Assembly (NCBI RefSeq): GCF_000276665.1
Contig: NW_004955487.1
Coordinates: 7,396,074 to 7,460,073, forward strand
Source: Chinchilla lanigera
Taxonomy: Eukaryota > Chordata > Mammalia > Rodentia > Chinchillidae
DNA length: 64,000 nt
Reading direction: 5' to 3'
Within the stretch, counting starts at the first letter, position 1. The number at the start of each line of letters is the position of its first letter. Both the position numbers and the translations under genes were made by a program. Of this stretch, positions 33,149 through 45,133 are shown in pieces. The notes beneath the pieces were generated by a model. The model was not told the DNA's origin and did not search any database. It saw nothing but the letters and a program-made list of their open reading frames with translations.

Positions 33149-35010
33149 GTATAAAGTTCATAAACATATTGGAATGAAAGGAGCCAAAGGCAAAGAGAAA
33201 GCAAAATTTATGCTTCCTGAAATATAATCTGAAGGACAAGAGAAGTTCAACTTTGATCTCTGACAAGAATGTGTTTATCTTAAGGGTTAACTTCTGGGAA
33301 AGTGTCAAAGATGGGGTGGAGGTCCTGGAACGTTAGGTTCTGTGTTCTGATATGTTTGCTTTATTTTTATATTTCATATTTATGCTCCAATAAAATGTAC
33401 ATAAAATTAAAGAACTAAAGGAACAAAATGTGCATTGTAAGGGAGCAAAATGATTTGTTTCATTTATTTAAATGCTTCATCAGAGAGGAAAGTATGTGAT
33501 TGCACTAGCAAGCATCAACTGTATACAGCACTCCAGATTTTTGGTAATGTTAAATCCAACTAATTGCAGGCGTAATATAGAACTCTTTTTGAGACATGCT
33601 GCCACAAGAGTAATAGAATGTGAAGCAACTGGTAAATAGGAGAGCTAATGGGCAGCCTGAGAGGGCAAGGTTTTCTGGATAGAAACTCATCCTGGTCCAT
33701 GTGAAGCTCCCACCTTCTCAGCTACAGCACACTACACATTTGGCCAATCCTTCTCTTGGAGTTGAAATTCAAAGTCATGGGTTATATTCTACTTATTGGG
33801 TAATCACTTACAATTGTTTCATTCTACCTATATGACATCCAGTAATGACTTGGGCCTTTAGGAAGTCCCCCAGGGCATACAAATTTGTTTTTCTGAGCTA
33901 TTCAGCTAGTAACAACCACTAGATGTGTCTAAAAAGGAAAATGGATAAACAGTAGTATCAGAGTGGATTTGTTGTATTTATTGCTGACTAAAGCCACAAG
34001 CAGAATTTTTAACTGAAATATGAATTTAAACAGAAAGTTGGTAATATGAAGAGCCTCATAAGTATTAATTTTTTTAACTCAGTAACTGAGAAAGTTAAAC
34101 CAAAAGAAACAGCATATGGTAATATTATGAACAAAGATCTCTACATTGATATGAATTCAGGAAGTAAACAAGAATTGCAAAATTATATGCTATGAATTTC
34201 TAACAGTAGAGGGAAAACTGAACAAACTAGTGAATGCAGTTTTCCAATGGAATTATTTTCTTCTGTCATTATTTTTGATAAATCATAATGCCAAACTATA
34301 AATTTTTCTCATAATTAAAAGGAATCAATATTAATATTATGGTAGTGAGAAATTCAATTAGAATTTATGTATTTATTTTATTATTGAAATAGGAAACAGT
34401 ATTACTAATAAATGCCTTGTGATCAAATAAATTATAAACAATAAAAATATGCTTGTAAAGAATTTTTAATAATAGAGAAAATGCCTATAATGTTCATTGA
34501 GTATAGTAAAGAGAGAACACATAAAATATATAATCCATGTTAAACATATTTAGGAAGTTGAATAAGTAGGATTTATTGACTGTAAGAAGACACATCAAGA
34601 AAAAGGGAGATCTCTGAGCTCATTTACAGATTTCTAACTTATAACACTCCTTAGTGCAGAAAGAAAGGCAGTTCAGTGACAAGAGCAGATTTGATGGTAA
34701 GTTCTATAATACCACACGCTAGAGTAAATTAGGTGCAATTCTGTAAGTATTCTGACTTTATAAAGTAATATAGACATTTGCTGCTATAGAGTTTCTCTCA
34801 GATCCAGCACACGAGCTCCTTATGCCTGCAGTTGACTGCACCTGCTTCTCCCAGAATGATAGAACACAGACTCTTATTCACCTGTCTCATTATTTTAGGT
34901 ACAGTTTTACGTCTTGACTTGTCCTTGATTTGTGGTTTTTCTGCTTAACATTTCTTTTCGTTTGAAAGAGGGAAGGAACCCTATAATCTGAATATCCCTA
35001 GGGCTGTTAC
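33149..35010. other. Unique AT-rich sequence, 1.9 kb
   Basis: No gene, SINE or LTR recognised. 34260-34560 is especially AT-rich. Confidence 0.35.
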
Positions 35011-35333
35011 TGTAGAAGAAAATGCCCCCCAGCTAGTATATTTCAGTTTTTCATTACCCAGGTAACACTTCCGGTTATAGTTCCTGTTACTACGGTCTCC
35101 TAGAAACGCCTGGTCACTGTCATGCACATTGTAAGAACCACTCAAAGGCAGGCAAGTACTCTGCCTCTGTACTTCCTTTGTCCAACCAACCCCATAAAAA
35201 CCTCCCTTCCTGGGCCTTTGAGGCCTGACGTTTTGAGGAACAATTGATTCCTAGTCAGTGCCTATCCAAAGTTAAATAAATCTGCCTCCAAATCCTGAGC
35301 GTCATTTTCGTGTTTCTACTTGCTGTGGCATCA
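35011..35333 (+). mobile_element. Solo ERV1 LTR
   Basis: It starts TGTAGAAGAAAATG and ends TGCTGTGGCATCA, about 323 bp. It is the same family as the proviral LTRs at 60300 and 62826. Shared blocks are TGGTCACTGTCATGCAC, GTAAGAACCA, ACTCTGCCTCTGTAC, a TATA-like CCATAAAAACCTCCC at 35192-35206 and AATAAATCTGCCTCCAAATC with a poly(A) signal at 35275-35280. Flanking TTAC / TTAG is compatible with a 4-bp target duplication with one change. It is a solo LTR left by recombination. Confidence 0.85.
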
Positions 35334-35801
35334 TTAGAGATAAGACCAGACAAGCAAACAAGTCAGAACTCATCATTTTCAGACAATGGAGAATAAATGT
35401 CCCGTAAGCAAATATCTGCTTGCTACTTAATAAAGTTTTGTTTATCCCAGATGATTCAAGAAGTGAGTGGCAAGGTGATCTTGGAGCTCAGTTCCGTGCT
35501 GCAGAAAAGGAATGTCCTGGTTGTGGCTGGAAGGATTTGACTATGCCACGATGAGCGAACAGTCTGAAGGATGTGAAAAGAGATGTTAGGTGAAATTCAC
35601 AGAAATCAGAGGCTGTTAGCTTTGAGAAAGTAGTTAATATGAGCTTCAAATTCTGATTGAAAGGATATAGCTGAGATGATAACATAGAGGGTTCCTTTGA
35701 AGGTTCTAAAGAAAAAAGAAGAATGTCTCATTTGCATATAAAAAGTGTTTGTAATGAAAGACAGTATAATTAGTGAGAAAAAACATTATAGTTGTTACCT
35801 T
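35334..35801. other. Unique sequence
   Basis: Nothing recognised. Confidence 0.4.
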
Positions 35802-35941
35802 AAAATGCAACATGAGGGGGCTGGGGATTTAGCTCAGCGGCAAAAGCGCCTGCCTGGCAAGCGCAAGGTCGTGAGTTCGGTTCCCGGTACCAGAGAAAAA
35901 CCAAAAAACAAACAAACAAAAAAAAAAAAATGCAACATGAG
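35802..35941 (+). mobile_element. Young ID SINE
   Basis: The body starts at about 35817 (GGGGCTGGGGATTTAGCTCA) and ends in an A-rich tail with CAAACAAACAAA at 35907-35930. TGCAACATGAG at 35806-35816 and 35931-35941 is a perfect target duplication. The body is identical to the inverted copy at 33047. Confidence 0.97.
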
Positions 35942-36288
35942 AGGATAAATTGATGGGATATTCTGAAGAATTGCCGGAGATAAGGCTTATTTACTTAATT
36001 CTTGTTTTCAAAGACAAGGCCATTTATCATCACTTACAACTGAAAAGGGTCTTGGCTTTGAAAAAGTCTTAAAGGATATCTTTTGTGTATCTACCATTGT
36101 CTTTCCTTGTACCTTTTATTCTTCCATAGAGACAAATTTATGAGCAATGTGTTACAGTAAATTTACCATTACTCCAGGTTTATTAATGAAAGGGGCATAT
36201 GTGTGAATACCTTATACTTTCTTAGACACATAGTAGCAGGTAGCTTCATTATACAGGCCTTCTGAGATATTACATTCATTTGTTTTGA

Positions 36289-36378
36289 TTTTTTTTTTTT
36301 TTTTTTTGTGCAGGGAATAGAGCTCAGGCCCTTGCCCTTGCCAGGCAGGAGCTTATGCCGCTGAACTACATCCACAGC
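36289..36378 (-). mobile_element. ID SINE, older
   Basis: A T-run (A-tail) of about 19, then GTGCAGGGAATAGAGCTC, GCCCTTGCCAGGCAGGAGC, CTGAACTACATCCACAGC. Recognisable ID but with many substitutions. Confidence 0.9.
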
Positions 36379-38000
36379 ATATATTAGATTTATAGCTGAA
36401 AATCTTACCAGGGTCTTCAATGCTTTAAGGAAAAACATATTGATAGAAACTAAGGACAAGAGAACATTATAGGCACTGCAAGACTTTTAAAAGTGACATT
36501 CCAGAGGATCATTCCAAATCAGTCAACATGCTTTCTTGTGACCTTTATGTCAATCAATGCAAGTATAGTTGCAGCCATATATCTACTGAGGTTTGTAAAT
36601 GTAGAACTGTACTAGGAGGAACAGATAGAATGATGGCACATATACATCATGCATTGGTCACTTGAACTCCTTTATCTCGTCCTCTCTTTTCCCTTTCCCC
36701 TGACCCCTTCTCTATTTGCAAAAGACTTCCTCGCTGTCTTGTATAATCTCTCCTTTATTTCACTCTTTATCTCTATTCTGGGTTTCTCTGATTAAAGAAC
36801 CTGTAACACCCCCACTGAGCCTACTGTAGCATATGTAAATTACATCTATGAATATCTTCTTGCTAATTTTTTTTGTGAAGTGAAGGTTATATACATATAA
36901 TGTCCAAAGAGTGATTGTGTGGACATGTGTATGTGTAATCTTTAGCTTGGAAAAGTGTGTGTCTAAAAAACGTTTTTGTGAAATTTGTTAACCAAAGGTA
37001 AAAGACAATTCTTCAGATCATACAAAATCAACAAATCACTCCATATTTGAGGTAAAATTTGAGGGATCTTTTAAATTATGCATAAACTTGCATATATTAT
37101 ACTGTAATATATATGCAATAATATATGCAATTATATGCAATAATTTCCTAAAAGGAAATTATTTTGAAAAGCAAATCTTAATCACTAATTTCAAAGCCAA
37201 CTTCAAAGCAAATTTATTTTTCTGAAGTAATTACATAATGAATGAATTGCTTTCTTCTAGAGATACCTACAATATAATATTCTCATACAGTAAAAAATGA
37301 TTCATTGTTTCTACTTAAGTAATTTTTTTGTTTCAATGAAGCTGTCTTATTAATGTGGTATGATTTAATGTGATATCAGATCAACTTAGACTAGAAACTT
37401 TGGCTTTCAGTAATTCCATGGAGTTCCAGAGCATCAGTCACTTTTGGAAAGTTGGTCTTCCACACGCTATCTTCCCAAACACTGTAGGTTTTGGTCTTAG
37501 TTGACTATTAGTTAGCTAAACTTCTTTATAGAATATTATAATTGCATGACCACACATCTCCTTTGATATTGGTCATTATTTATGTTCTCCCCTAAAATAT
37601 TCAAAATACATTGTCTCTTCAAAAATACTCATGCATCTTAGGTCAAATACTGAGAAACGAGGCTCTCCACAATGGGTCACTTTCTCTAACAACAGAGATA
37701 ATTTGAGACATTTTAAAAACACGTTTAAATCATAGGCAGTATGTTATTCTGCTGGAATAGAAATATGAAAAGAGAAATTCCTGATTTGAAAATATCCACT
37801 TAGATGAAGAGTAATTTCATTTCTTTGTAGGCAATAACACACATGCTGGACCTTAGGTGCAAAAATGCAAGCATAGAGATACATAATCAGAGCACATGTG
37901 GAAGTATGATTTGTATCATCAAGTGGAAATAGAACATGGGAATCCGTCATTAGTGTTTATGTTTCTTACTATGTCTTCATCTCAGAACTCAAAATATTTA
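36379..38000. other. Unique sequence, 1.6 kb
   Basis: No gene or repeat family recognised. A pyrimidine-rich patch lies at 36660-36780. A palindrome TAATTTCCT/AGGAAATTA with a 3-base spacer sits at about 37140-37160, inside an AT-rich run of ATGCAATA repeats. Confidence 0.35.
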
Positions 38001-38002
38001 CA

Positions 38003-38192
38003 CCTTTTTTCCAACGCAGTACTAAGGATTGAACCAAGAGCCTTCACACTGAGCCACATTTCCAGTCCCTTAAAAATATTTGAGATGGAGTCTCACAAAG
38101 TCACTAAGTGGCCCAGAATGGGCTCCGGCAATCTTCCTCCCTGGGTCTCCCAGAGGGCAGAGTTATAGGCATTCACCACAGTGCCCCACTGA
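38003..38192 (-). mobile_element. B1-ID dimer SINE
   Basis: Antisense ID part (AGTACTAAGGATTGAACC, CTGAGCCACATTTCCAGTCC) then antisense B1 part (GATGGAGTCTCACAAAGTCA, CTAAGTGGCCCAGAATGG, CCTGGGTCTCCCAGAGG, ATAGGCATTCACCACAG). Same dimer type as 30887-31079, diverged. Confidence 0.8.
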
Positions 38193-38500
38193 ACAACTTT
38201 TTGATTGATACAAGAGAATAAATCTTGAAGAGCAGCCAGCAACAAAAGGGCCATGGGCTACACAGGCAGAGTCCAGTCATGAGGTCTGCAGTGCAGGGGG
38301 CTCTTAGCTGACCTGGAGAGAAGTGTTCAAAAGGGGAGGGTTTAGGTAAAAGCTTGAGGCACCTGACAAGGTAGCAAGTGCTCGAAAATACAAGAGGAGC
38401 TCAGCTTAGAGGCAGCGAGGATCCAGCAGGTTCAGCGGGGGAATAGAGCCACATGCTGGGCCCAAAGACCATGATTTCCATTCTGGTGAACTCTTGCTTG
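38193..38500. other. Unique sequence, less AT-rich
   Basis: No repeat family recognised. GGGCTACACAGGCAGAG and similar purine-rich text but no ORF of note. Confidence 0.35.
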
Positions 38501-38619
38501 GTTAAGATCTATACATTTGCAGATTTAGGGAACTCTTTTTTAAATTTAAGTTTATTGGTTCAATTTAAATATTCACAATAACCACGCTCAGTATAGGGAA
38601 TTTGTGTCTGCGCATGAGA

Positions 38620-38850
38620 CATCTTGATTCCTCTTTTTATTTCCCATTCCCATCCCTCCTTTCAAACCCCCTTTTCTTCTCTCCATTTGCAAAGCTTGGT
38701 TTTCATTTCATCCTTCTTTTCTCATTTTTTTCTTTCCCTTTCTTCTTTTCCTGCTCTCCCTCCTAGTTCTCTTTTCCTTTTGAACAGTTTCTTCCTATTT
38801 CAGAATATCTATCATACATTACTGTTCTTATTTACATCTTCAGTTTCTCA
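38620..38850. repeat. Pyrimidine-rich low-complexity tract
   Basis: Long runs of C and T with few purines. The plus ORF across it (81 codons, S/F/L-rich) is compositional. Confidence 0.7.
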
Positions 38851-38894
38851 CACCAGAGAGGTAATGTGATATTTACATGTGTGTCTCATTTATG

Positions 38895-38900
38895 GGTGTG

Positions 38901-38942
<42 letters not shown>

Positions 38943-39040
38943 AAATGGACTATTACTCAGCCATAGAGAAAGATAAATTTGAGACATTTATAGATGTCTC
39001 AAATGGATGGCCCTTGAAGCCATAATTTAGGTAACTCTTG
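38895..39040 (+). repeat. (TG)n microsatellite and short L1-like piece
   Basis: TATATATATATG then about 30 bases of TG (38908-38939). It is followed by ATAAAATGGACTATTACTCA and GCCATAGAGAAAG, the wording of the L1 3' region. The L1 piece is only about 90 bases. Confidence 0.7.
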
Positions 39041-39440
39041 TTGGAGTTAGTCATATTTGTGAAAATCTAGATTAAGATTTTTATTCAGTAAAAACTCAGC
39101 AAAGTCAAACACTAAAAAGAGAAACATCTTTTAGAAAGCAAGCTTTAGATATTCAAAAGAGCTAGAGAGACATTTGTACAAGACTTTCATGAGTAGTAAA
39201 CATTCATTTTCTTGGTAGACTAAAGCAAAATAAAGATTACAAAGGGAAAGATATAGCCTGTAAGTGGTATATGTCTAATAATGCATATAAAGACAAACTA
39301 CAAAATCGTGGCTATAAAAGATTGTTAGTTTCCTTTTTACCAGCTTTTTAAAATTTAATTTTATTTTTTATTCTTTTAAAAATTAAAAAAACTAACAAAA
39401 CAACAATGAGGACAAAAATCAAAACAACGAAAATGATACA
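39041..39440. other. AT-rich sequence
   Basis: Nothing recognised; poly-T/poly-A alternation near 39350-39400. Confidence 0.4.
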
Positions 39441-39675
39441 TGACCTCAAAATAAAATGATAGGAATTAACAATGGTTGCTAACTTACATACTGTTATCTT
39501 CAATGAAGTTGCTCAGTCCATCAGATGTAAGAATATAAGACTGATCAAACAATCAAAGACAGTAACAAGTAACAAAAATACACTGGAAATGATGCGGAGC
39601 TTCACCATACCAGATGGTAGGAGTTCAACAATGGTTCTTATACTGCATACTGTTGTTTTCAGATCATTCTGACAG
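39440..39675. repeat. Diverged direct repeat, period about 155 bp
   Basis: GATAGGAATTAACAATGGTTG with CATACTGTTATCTTC (39460-39500) recurs as GGTAGGAGTTCAACAATGGTT with CATACTGTTGTTTTC (39614-39662). Family unknown. Confidence 0.6.
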
Positions 39676-40303
39676 TTTATTTTTGAAAATACTGGAGGGA
39701 AGTGAGAAGCTTGGGTAGAAGACTGACTGGCTAGAGTGATTGGGGGCTACTGACAGGTAAGTGATAAACTGCATTCCCTGAAGGCAGAAGTGAGAATATT
39801 ACAGGAAGGACTATCACCATTTGAACCATGGAAATTATCAAATTATAGCATAAACAATGAGTGAACAAATGAAATAGAAAAGAGAAATACAATAAAACTA
39901 AAGGCAGAAATGTTAATAATGCTTTAAAAATTAGAGAGGTAAAACTCACACTATGTCAAATACTATATGTCATTGGCACTCATGTTTTCAATAACAGCCA
40001 GATGTTGATACTGAAAATATATAAAATGGAAAGACATGAAATGGAAAAAATACAAAAAAAATGAGTTAGAAAGACTGTAATGAAGGAACAAGGCACATCC
40101 CAACCCAGAACAAAACAAGCAGAATTTAGTAAAGATAGATGAAAACAGCATAATTTAAAAAGCTACAGATGCACATTTTCCAATTACAATAAAGGTCACA
40201 AATTTCCATATATTTGCTATAAGAAAAAACTATTCATTTAGGTAAGAAAGAAAAAGAGTACTACAAATTGTCTAATTGCAAAAGATAAGTAATTATAAAT
40301 GAG

Positions 40304-40858
40304 TGATACAATTTTAGTGGGACTTTCCACTGGAAGCCTGGAGATGATGTCCACGCTGAAGGTGAAGACTGGAGCTCCTCCAAAGAATGGAACCCCTTGT
40401 TCCCATCAGGAAAGCCAACGTGACAAGCTTCTCCAGGAGACTGAGCAGTGCACTATCTTCTCCTCCAGATCCAGGACATGATGCTCAAGGTGAGGACCAG
40501 AGCTCTCCCAAAGTGAGCCAAAGACATTCTCAGCAATAACAAGGTCTCAAGCTCCTTGGATGATGAGAACAAACGAGTTCATCAGGAAAGCCAGCATGAC
40601 AAGCTTCTCCAGCAGAATAGCCTAAGAGAACCAGTAACTCCCTAACAGCTTCCCAACGGCTTCTAATGGCCTCCCAGTAGCCTCTCAACTTCTTCCTTTC
40701 CAGTTCTGCCTCTTATACTGCTGGCAACAATCCTCAGGTCCTCCCCCACCCAGATCAGGCTGGTTGAATTCAGTTGGGTGTTACAAGTTGACCACCAGTT
40801 ATCAATGCACCACACTGGGGTATACAAAGGGTGCTTCTCTGGCAACAAAATTGTAACA
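40304..40858 (-). mobile_element. Possible LTR with internal duplications
   Basis: The stretch is bounded by TGATACAATTTTAG and CAAAATTGTAACA, so it has TG..CA ends within a 12-base imperfect inverted repeat. On the minus strand there is GTATAAGAGGCAGAAC near 40710-40725, which looks like a TATA region. ATCAGGAAAGCCA(A/G)C and TGACAAGCTTCTCCAG occur twice (40405-40436 and 40581-40612), and AAGGTGA(A/G)GAC twice (40359 and 40487). I found no target duplication. Another repeat class remains possible. Confidence 0.45.
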
Positions 40859-40989
40859 GTAGCATACAAAGTAAATTAAATATTTCAAACCATTTTTTTC
40901 CACTTGCAAGGAAGGTTTCATTATTAAGAAATACCTTCATGTACTTGGACATCATAATTAAGTTAATTGGAAAGTTATCATATATTTAT

Positions 40990-42090
40990 TTCTTGGAGTA
41001 ATTAGTACTATTAAAATGTCCACACCACCCCAAATGATCTAAACAATTGGTATAACCCATATGAAAATTATAACCTCATTCTTCACAGAAAAAATATCCT
41101 TATAGTTCATATGCAACTACAAAATACCCCTAGGAGACAAAACAATCTTGAACAAAAACTACTAAGGTGGAAGTAATCACACCACCTGATTTCAAATTAA
41201 ATAAAAAAAGCAAAGTAATCAAAACATCAGGGTAATGTCACAAAAACAAACACATCAACTAATAGAATAGAATAAAATGTGTGCCCAGAAAGAAGCCCAT
41301 GCACTGATGGCCAGCTGATTTTTGACAAATGCGTCAGAACATTTAATGGGAAAAGGGCAGTCTCCGGAGTAAACATCTTTGGAAAAATTTGCCATTCCCT
41401 TGCATATGGATCAAATTGGGTCCTTATCTCATCTTTTATATAATAACCAACACAAAATGGATTGCAGGTGCATATATAAGACCTGAACTATAAAACTACT
41501 AGAAAAAGAAAGAGAATAAGCTGCACTGTATTGGTGTGGGCAGTGATTGCTTGGGTACAGTCCCAGAGCACAGGGAACAAACCCAAAAATACACAAAAGG
41601 AATTGCAGCAAACTGAAAAGCTTCTGTACATCAAAGGAAACACTGAACAGAATGAAGACATAACCCAAGAGACTGGAAGAAGTATTTATGTATGACACTT
41701 TGGATAAGGAGAAAGTACCCAAAATATAGAAGGAACTCAAACTGTTCAACAGGAAAATAAGTAACCCAATTTTTAAAAAGTCCAGAAGGGACATTTTTCA
41801 AAAGAAGACATACAAATGGCCAAGGGGTATATGAAAAAGCATTCCAAGCCATCTGTCGTATGGGAAATGTAAATTAAATCACCAGCTAGGCTATTGCCTT
41901 GTACTTGTTAAAATGGCTATTATTAAAACAAAATATAAACGTTGGCAAGGATACTGAGAAAAGGAAATATTACTTGTACAGTGCTAGTGGGAATGTAAGT
42001 TAGTGTAGTCATTTGGGAAAACAGTAGGAAGAGTCCTCAAAAAGAAAAATAAAATCACTGTATCATCCAGTCTCACTGTTGGGTCCAAGG
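40990..42090 (+). mobile_element. L1 ORF2 3' third
   Basis: It follows L1 ORF2 order from about the middle of the C-terminal region: AATGTCCACACCACCCCAAA, TCACACCACCTGATTTCAAA, CAGCTGATTTTTGACAAATG, GCAAACTGAAAAGCTTCTGT, TACAAATGGCCAAGGGGTAT, AAAATGGCTATTATTAAAAC, TTGGGAAAACAGTAGGAAG. Stops and indels break the frame. The 121-codon minus ORF (41429-41794) is an antisense shadow of this L1. Confidence 0.9.
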
Positions 42091-43155
42091 GAATGGTAAC
42101 CAGTGCACTGAGAGATATCCAAGCTTGTGTTTCCATTGTAGCTTCGTTTCCCCCAAACTGAGCTGTGTAAGTAACCTAGTGCTTAAGCATGTTTGGTTAT
42201 GTTCACATGCACAGACCTAAATGGCACATTACGTGCTAGGGAGAATTAAATGTTCTTACAAATTTGAAGCTAGGACAGAGGCATTGCAGTTCAAGTGTTC
42301 AAAGACTACTTCTGGTTTCTATCATACACATTCAACAAATCAAAACAACAACCGCAACTATATTTCCAATTGTGCGAATCAAATTTGCACTTTAATGAAA
42401 ATGCTCAGAGGGTGATGTACAGTAAGATTAATTTTTCCTTGATGCTTCTCTCCACAAGAAACCTGAGATAAACACTCTCTTAAGCTTGTCTTTGTGTCAT
42501 TGTCAGATAAATACTGCCCTGTGCTCTGGCTTTCAGACCCCAGAAATGGGTCATCATAAAATATCTGAATACAAGATAGTGGTAGTAATTGACATTATCA
42601 TGTCATTCATGTTGCAGTGATTTTTTTAGGCCTTATCAGTAATGAAATGGTAGCAGTATGCAGGAACACATCAAATAGTCACCTGATAAAATGGAAAAGA
42701 TTAGGGTGCAAAGGCCTGTGAGTTTTAAGACAAATGCCTAAAATCAAAACTCTTTAGATATTAAAACAGTTCTAACTACCTTGTTTGGACATAAAAATTA
42801 ATTATTTGTAATGTTGTGAAGCTCCAGAAATCTTATAGTTTTTACAATCAGGCATGGGTTATGTAAGAGGAATGGTATTTAAATCTTTATCTGTTTATTC
42901 ACTGAATGCGACAACTTTAGTTTCTTGATTTTTTTCTCAAACATTTTTAAATACCTAATAGAAAATCTTGAAAAGAGATATATAAAAATACCAATACAAT
43001 TCTTGACCTAAATGAGTAGCTTAGGGTCTCTAAAGCAGACAGCAGGTCATATAAGGTGGAATTACCAGGAAACAGGTAAAACTAACCAGATAACCAATTA
43101 ACCAACTAATGAACCAACGGCCCACGTTCCTGCTTGTGCTTAATACTTAAAAATT
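42091..43155. other. Unique sequence
   Basis: About 1 kb with no feature recognised. Confidence 0.4.
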
Positions 43156-43159
43156 TCTC

Positions 43160-43326
43160 AGCTTGGCATGGTGGCACATGTCTGTAATCCTAGCACTTGG
43201 GAGGCTGAAGCAGGAGGATCGTTGTGAATTCAAGACCAGCCTAGGCTACAAAGTAAGCTCAAGGTCAGAATGAACGGCATAGTGAAACCCTAATTCAAAA
43301 AGACAAAATAAATAAATAAATAAATG
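43160..43326 (+). mobile_element. B1 SINE with (AAAT)n tail
   Basis: GCTTGGCATGGTGGCACATG, CCTAGCACTTGGGAGGCTG, AGCAGGAGGATCGTTGTGAA, AGACCAGCCTAGGCTACA and a tail ending in AATAAATAAATAAATAAA. Well preserved. Confidence 0.93.
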
Positions 43327-44395
43327 TAAAAATGTCTCTCAATCTTTAGAGATCACAATACATATGTACAGATTTCCATATTTTTGAGAAAGACTGTACC
43401 ATAGTAGTACTAAACCAACATTCATATCATATTTTGAATTTTGAATAAATTTAAAATATGATTCAATAATCATATTTTTGCATATTAACATGTTTAAAAA
43501 TGCCTTCCTCCATTTATATACAAAGTTATAATTTTTTATTGATAAGAAGTTTGAACTTCATGGAATTAGATGAATGGATTCTATTACTGTAAAGTCAAGG
43601 AGCTACTCTTAAACCCAGTTTTCCCAAATTTTGTTTTTATGCACATAGTCTCTCACACAGATATTATTAGGAAACAGATTTATTGAAAAGCATTAAAATT
43701 ACTCATGATAATAAAAAGAGTACAATAAACATGCTGCAGACAGTACAGCCAGACTTGGAATACCTGTTCTCCTGTTCCCTTGCTAACATGAGCTACTTTA
43801 TCACAAGTATTTTTCTAAATATTGTGAATTATGCATTTGTCTACAGTTTCTTTCTGGAGCAAATAAATTCAATGTATGCATTAAGAGGGAGCCATAAATC
43901 AGTTCCTGCAGTACATGATTGTTTTCTGGTTTCTAATCAACGCTACCCAAATATCCAGCCTCATTTTTCTCATGCTATGTTTTACAGAGTCATTACTCTT
44001 TTTTTTTCAAATTTTTACTCACTCCATTGGAAGAAAGATGCTTGTTTTCTTGCTATGCACCTTGCTCCTAACATCATTTCCCAAGAGAAAACAATATTTT
44101 AGTGGAGACAGAATGCGCTGAGTGACATTAAAATGACAGTGAGTCTATCTATAAAATGCCAATGTGAGAAACAGGTTAATTCCATTTAAATAATGACAGT
44201 GCTGGAGAGATCAGTCATGGAATGATTCAGTTAAACATCTTACTCTTATTGCAGAGATGTGCATACACTCGGTGCCTAGTAGCATGTGGTGAGAAGCACC
44301 AAGAAGGAGCTTGCTGTGACTGAGAAATGGAGAAGAGTCCACTGCACCCCAGCGTGGAGCAAGATCGGTGTCACACACCTTGTTTATGCATTGCA
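43327..44395. other. Unique AT-rich sequence
   Basis: It contains the longest ORF of the window (plus, 43683-44102, 139 codons). Its translation has no recognisable domain, mixed hydrophobic stretches and no conserved context, so I regard it as chance. Confidence 0.4.
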
Positions 44396-44399
44396 GGTT

Positions 44400-44570
44400 T
44401 GTTATGCTCCCATTAAACGGGATAGGTAAGTAATATTTATAGGGTTTACCTAATTGCAATGATCATTATTACCATTTTACAAAATCAAGCCAAAGAGTAG
44501 AACAGAACTCAAAAAGTTCTCATGTCATACAGGTAGAACCCGAGATGAGGTGACTTCAAATGTTACTTAA
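44400..44570 (+). mobile_element. MIR SINE, probable
   Basis: ATCATTATTACCATTTTACA followed by AAATCAAGCCAAAGAG and later TCATACAGGTAGAACCCGAG matches the order of the MIR core (ATTATCCCCATTTTACAGATGAGG..). Diverged. Confidence 0.5.
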
Positions 44571-44798
44571 AGTTGTACGGGCAACAGTGGAGACATCTAG
44601 ACTCATCTGCCAGGGTGACTTAGGCTATGATTTATTGTGGCTTGACAGGATCATCCTTAAGGGTTGCACATGGGCTGTCTGCATTCTGATTTTTGCAAAA
44701 ATAGGATTGAAAATCTGCATGCTATGCAGGTACCTTTAAGCAGAAGCCTTTGGAAGAGGACCTGCATGGAAAAGACCTGTGCATGTGCTTGGGATAAA

Positions 44799-45133
44799 TG
44801 AGTGAGTCACATCATTTCTCATCACTGAGACACAATACCCAGCACCCACAGCTTAAAGTAGGAGAAAGTTACCAAGCCTCACATAAGCCTGCTCCAAATC
44901 AGGAAGGCATGGAGGAAAGGCTGCCAATCACATGGCATCCAGGAAGCAGAGGATCAAGGAAGAAGCTGGAAAAGGAGACAGCCTCCTGGGTCACATGGTG
45001 ACTGCCCTCTTCTACCCAGACCACACCTCCTAACAGCAAGTCAGCTATAATGCCCCATAACCCAATTCCCTCCCCAAAGCCACACCTGTGGTCCCATTGA
45101 GGCTTTGGGGGCATCTAGCTATAAACCGTAACA
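44799..45133 (-). mobile_element. MaLR LTR
   Basis: The plus strand shows CATTTCTCATCACTGAGACA, CAATACCCAGCACCCACAGC and, at the end, GAGGCTTTGGGGGCATC, then AAACCGTAACA (TGTTACGGTTT on the other strand). About 335 bp. No clear target duplication. Short ORFs across it are incidental. Confidence 0.8.

Noticed and set aside
35334..35360. Search for a primer-binding site after the LTR at 35011-35333
   Set aside because: The sequence after the LTR does not begin with TGG and resembles no tRNA 3' end, so this is a solo LTR and not a provirus start.
37130..37165. Perfect short palindrome TAATTTCCT/AGGAAATTA
   Set aside because: It lies in a very AT-rich stretch where such palindromes are expected; there is no sign of an operator or terminator.
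41429..41852. Minus-strand ORFs of 121 and 73 codons
   Set aside because: They lie antisense to L1 ORF2 wording on the plus strand and are shadows of it.
43683..44102. Longest ORF of the window, 139 codons, plus strand
   Set aside because: No recognisable domain or motif, AT-driven composition, a second overlapping ORF in another frame and no gene context. ORFs of this size occur by chance in 64 kb.
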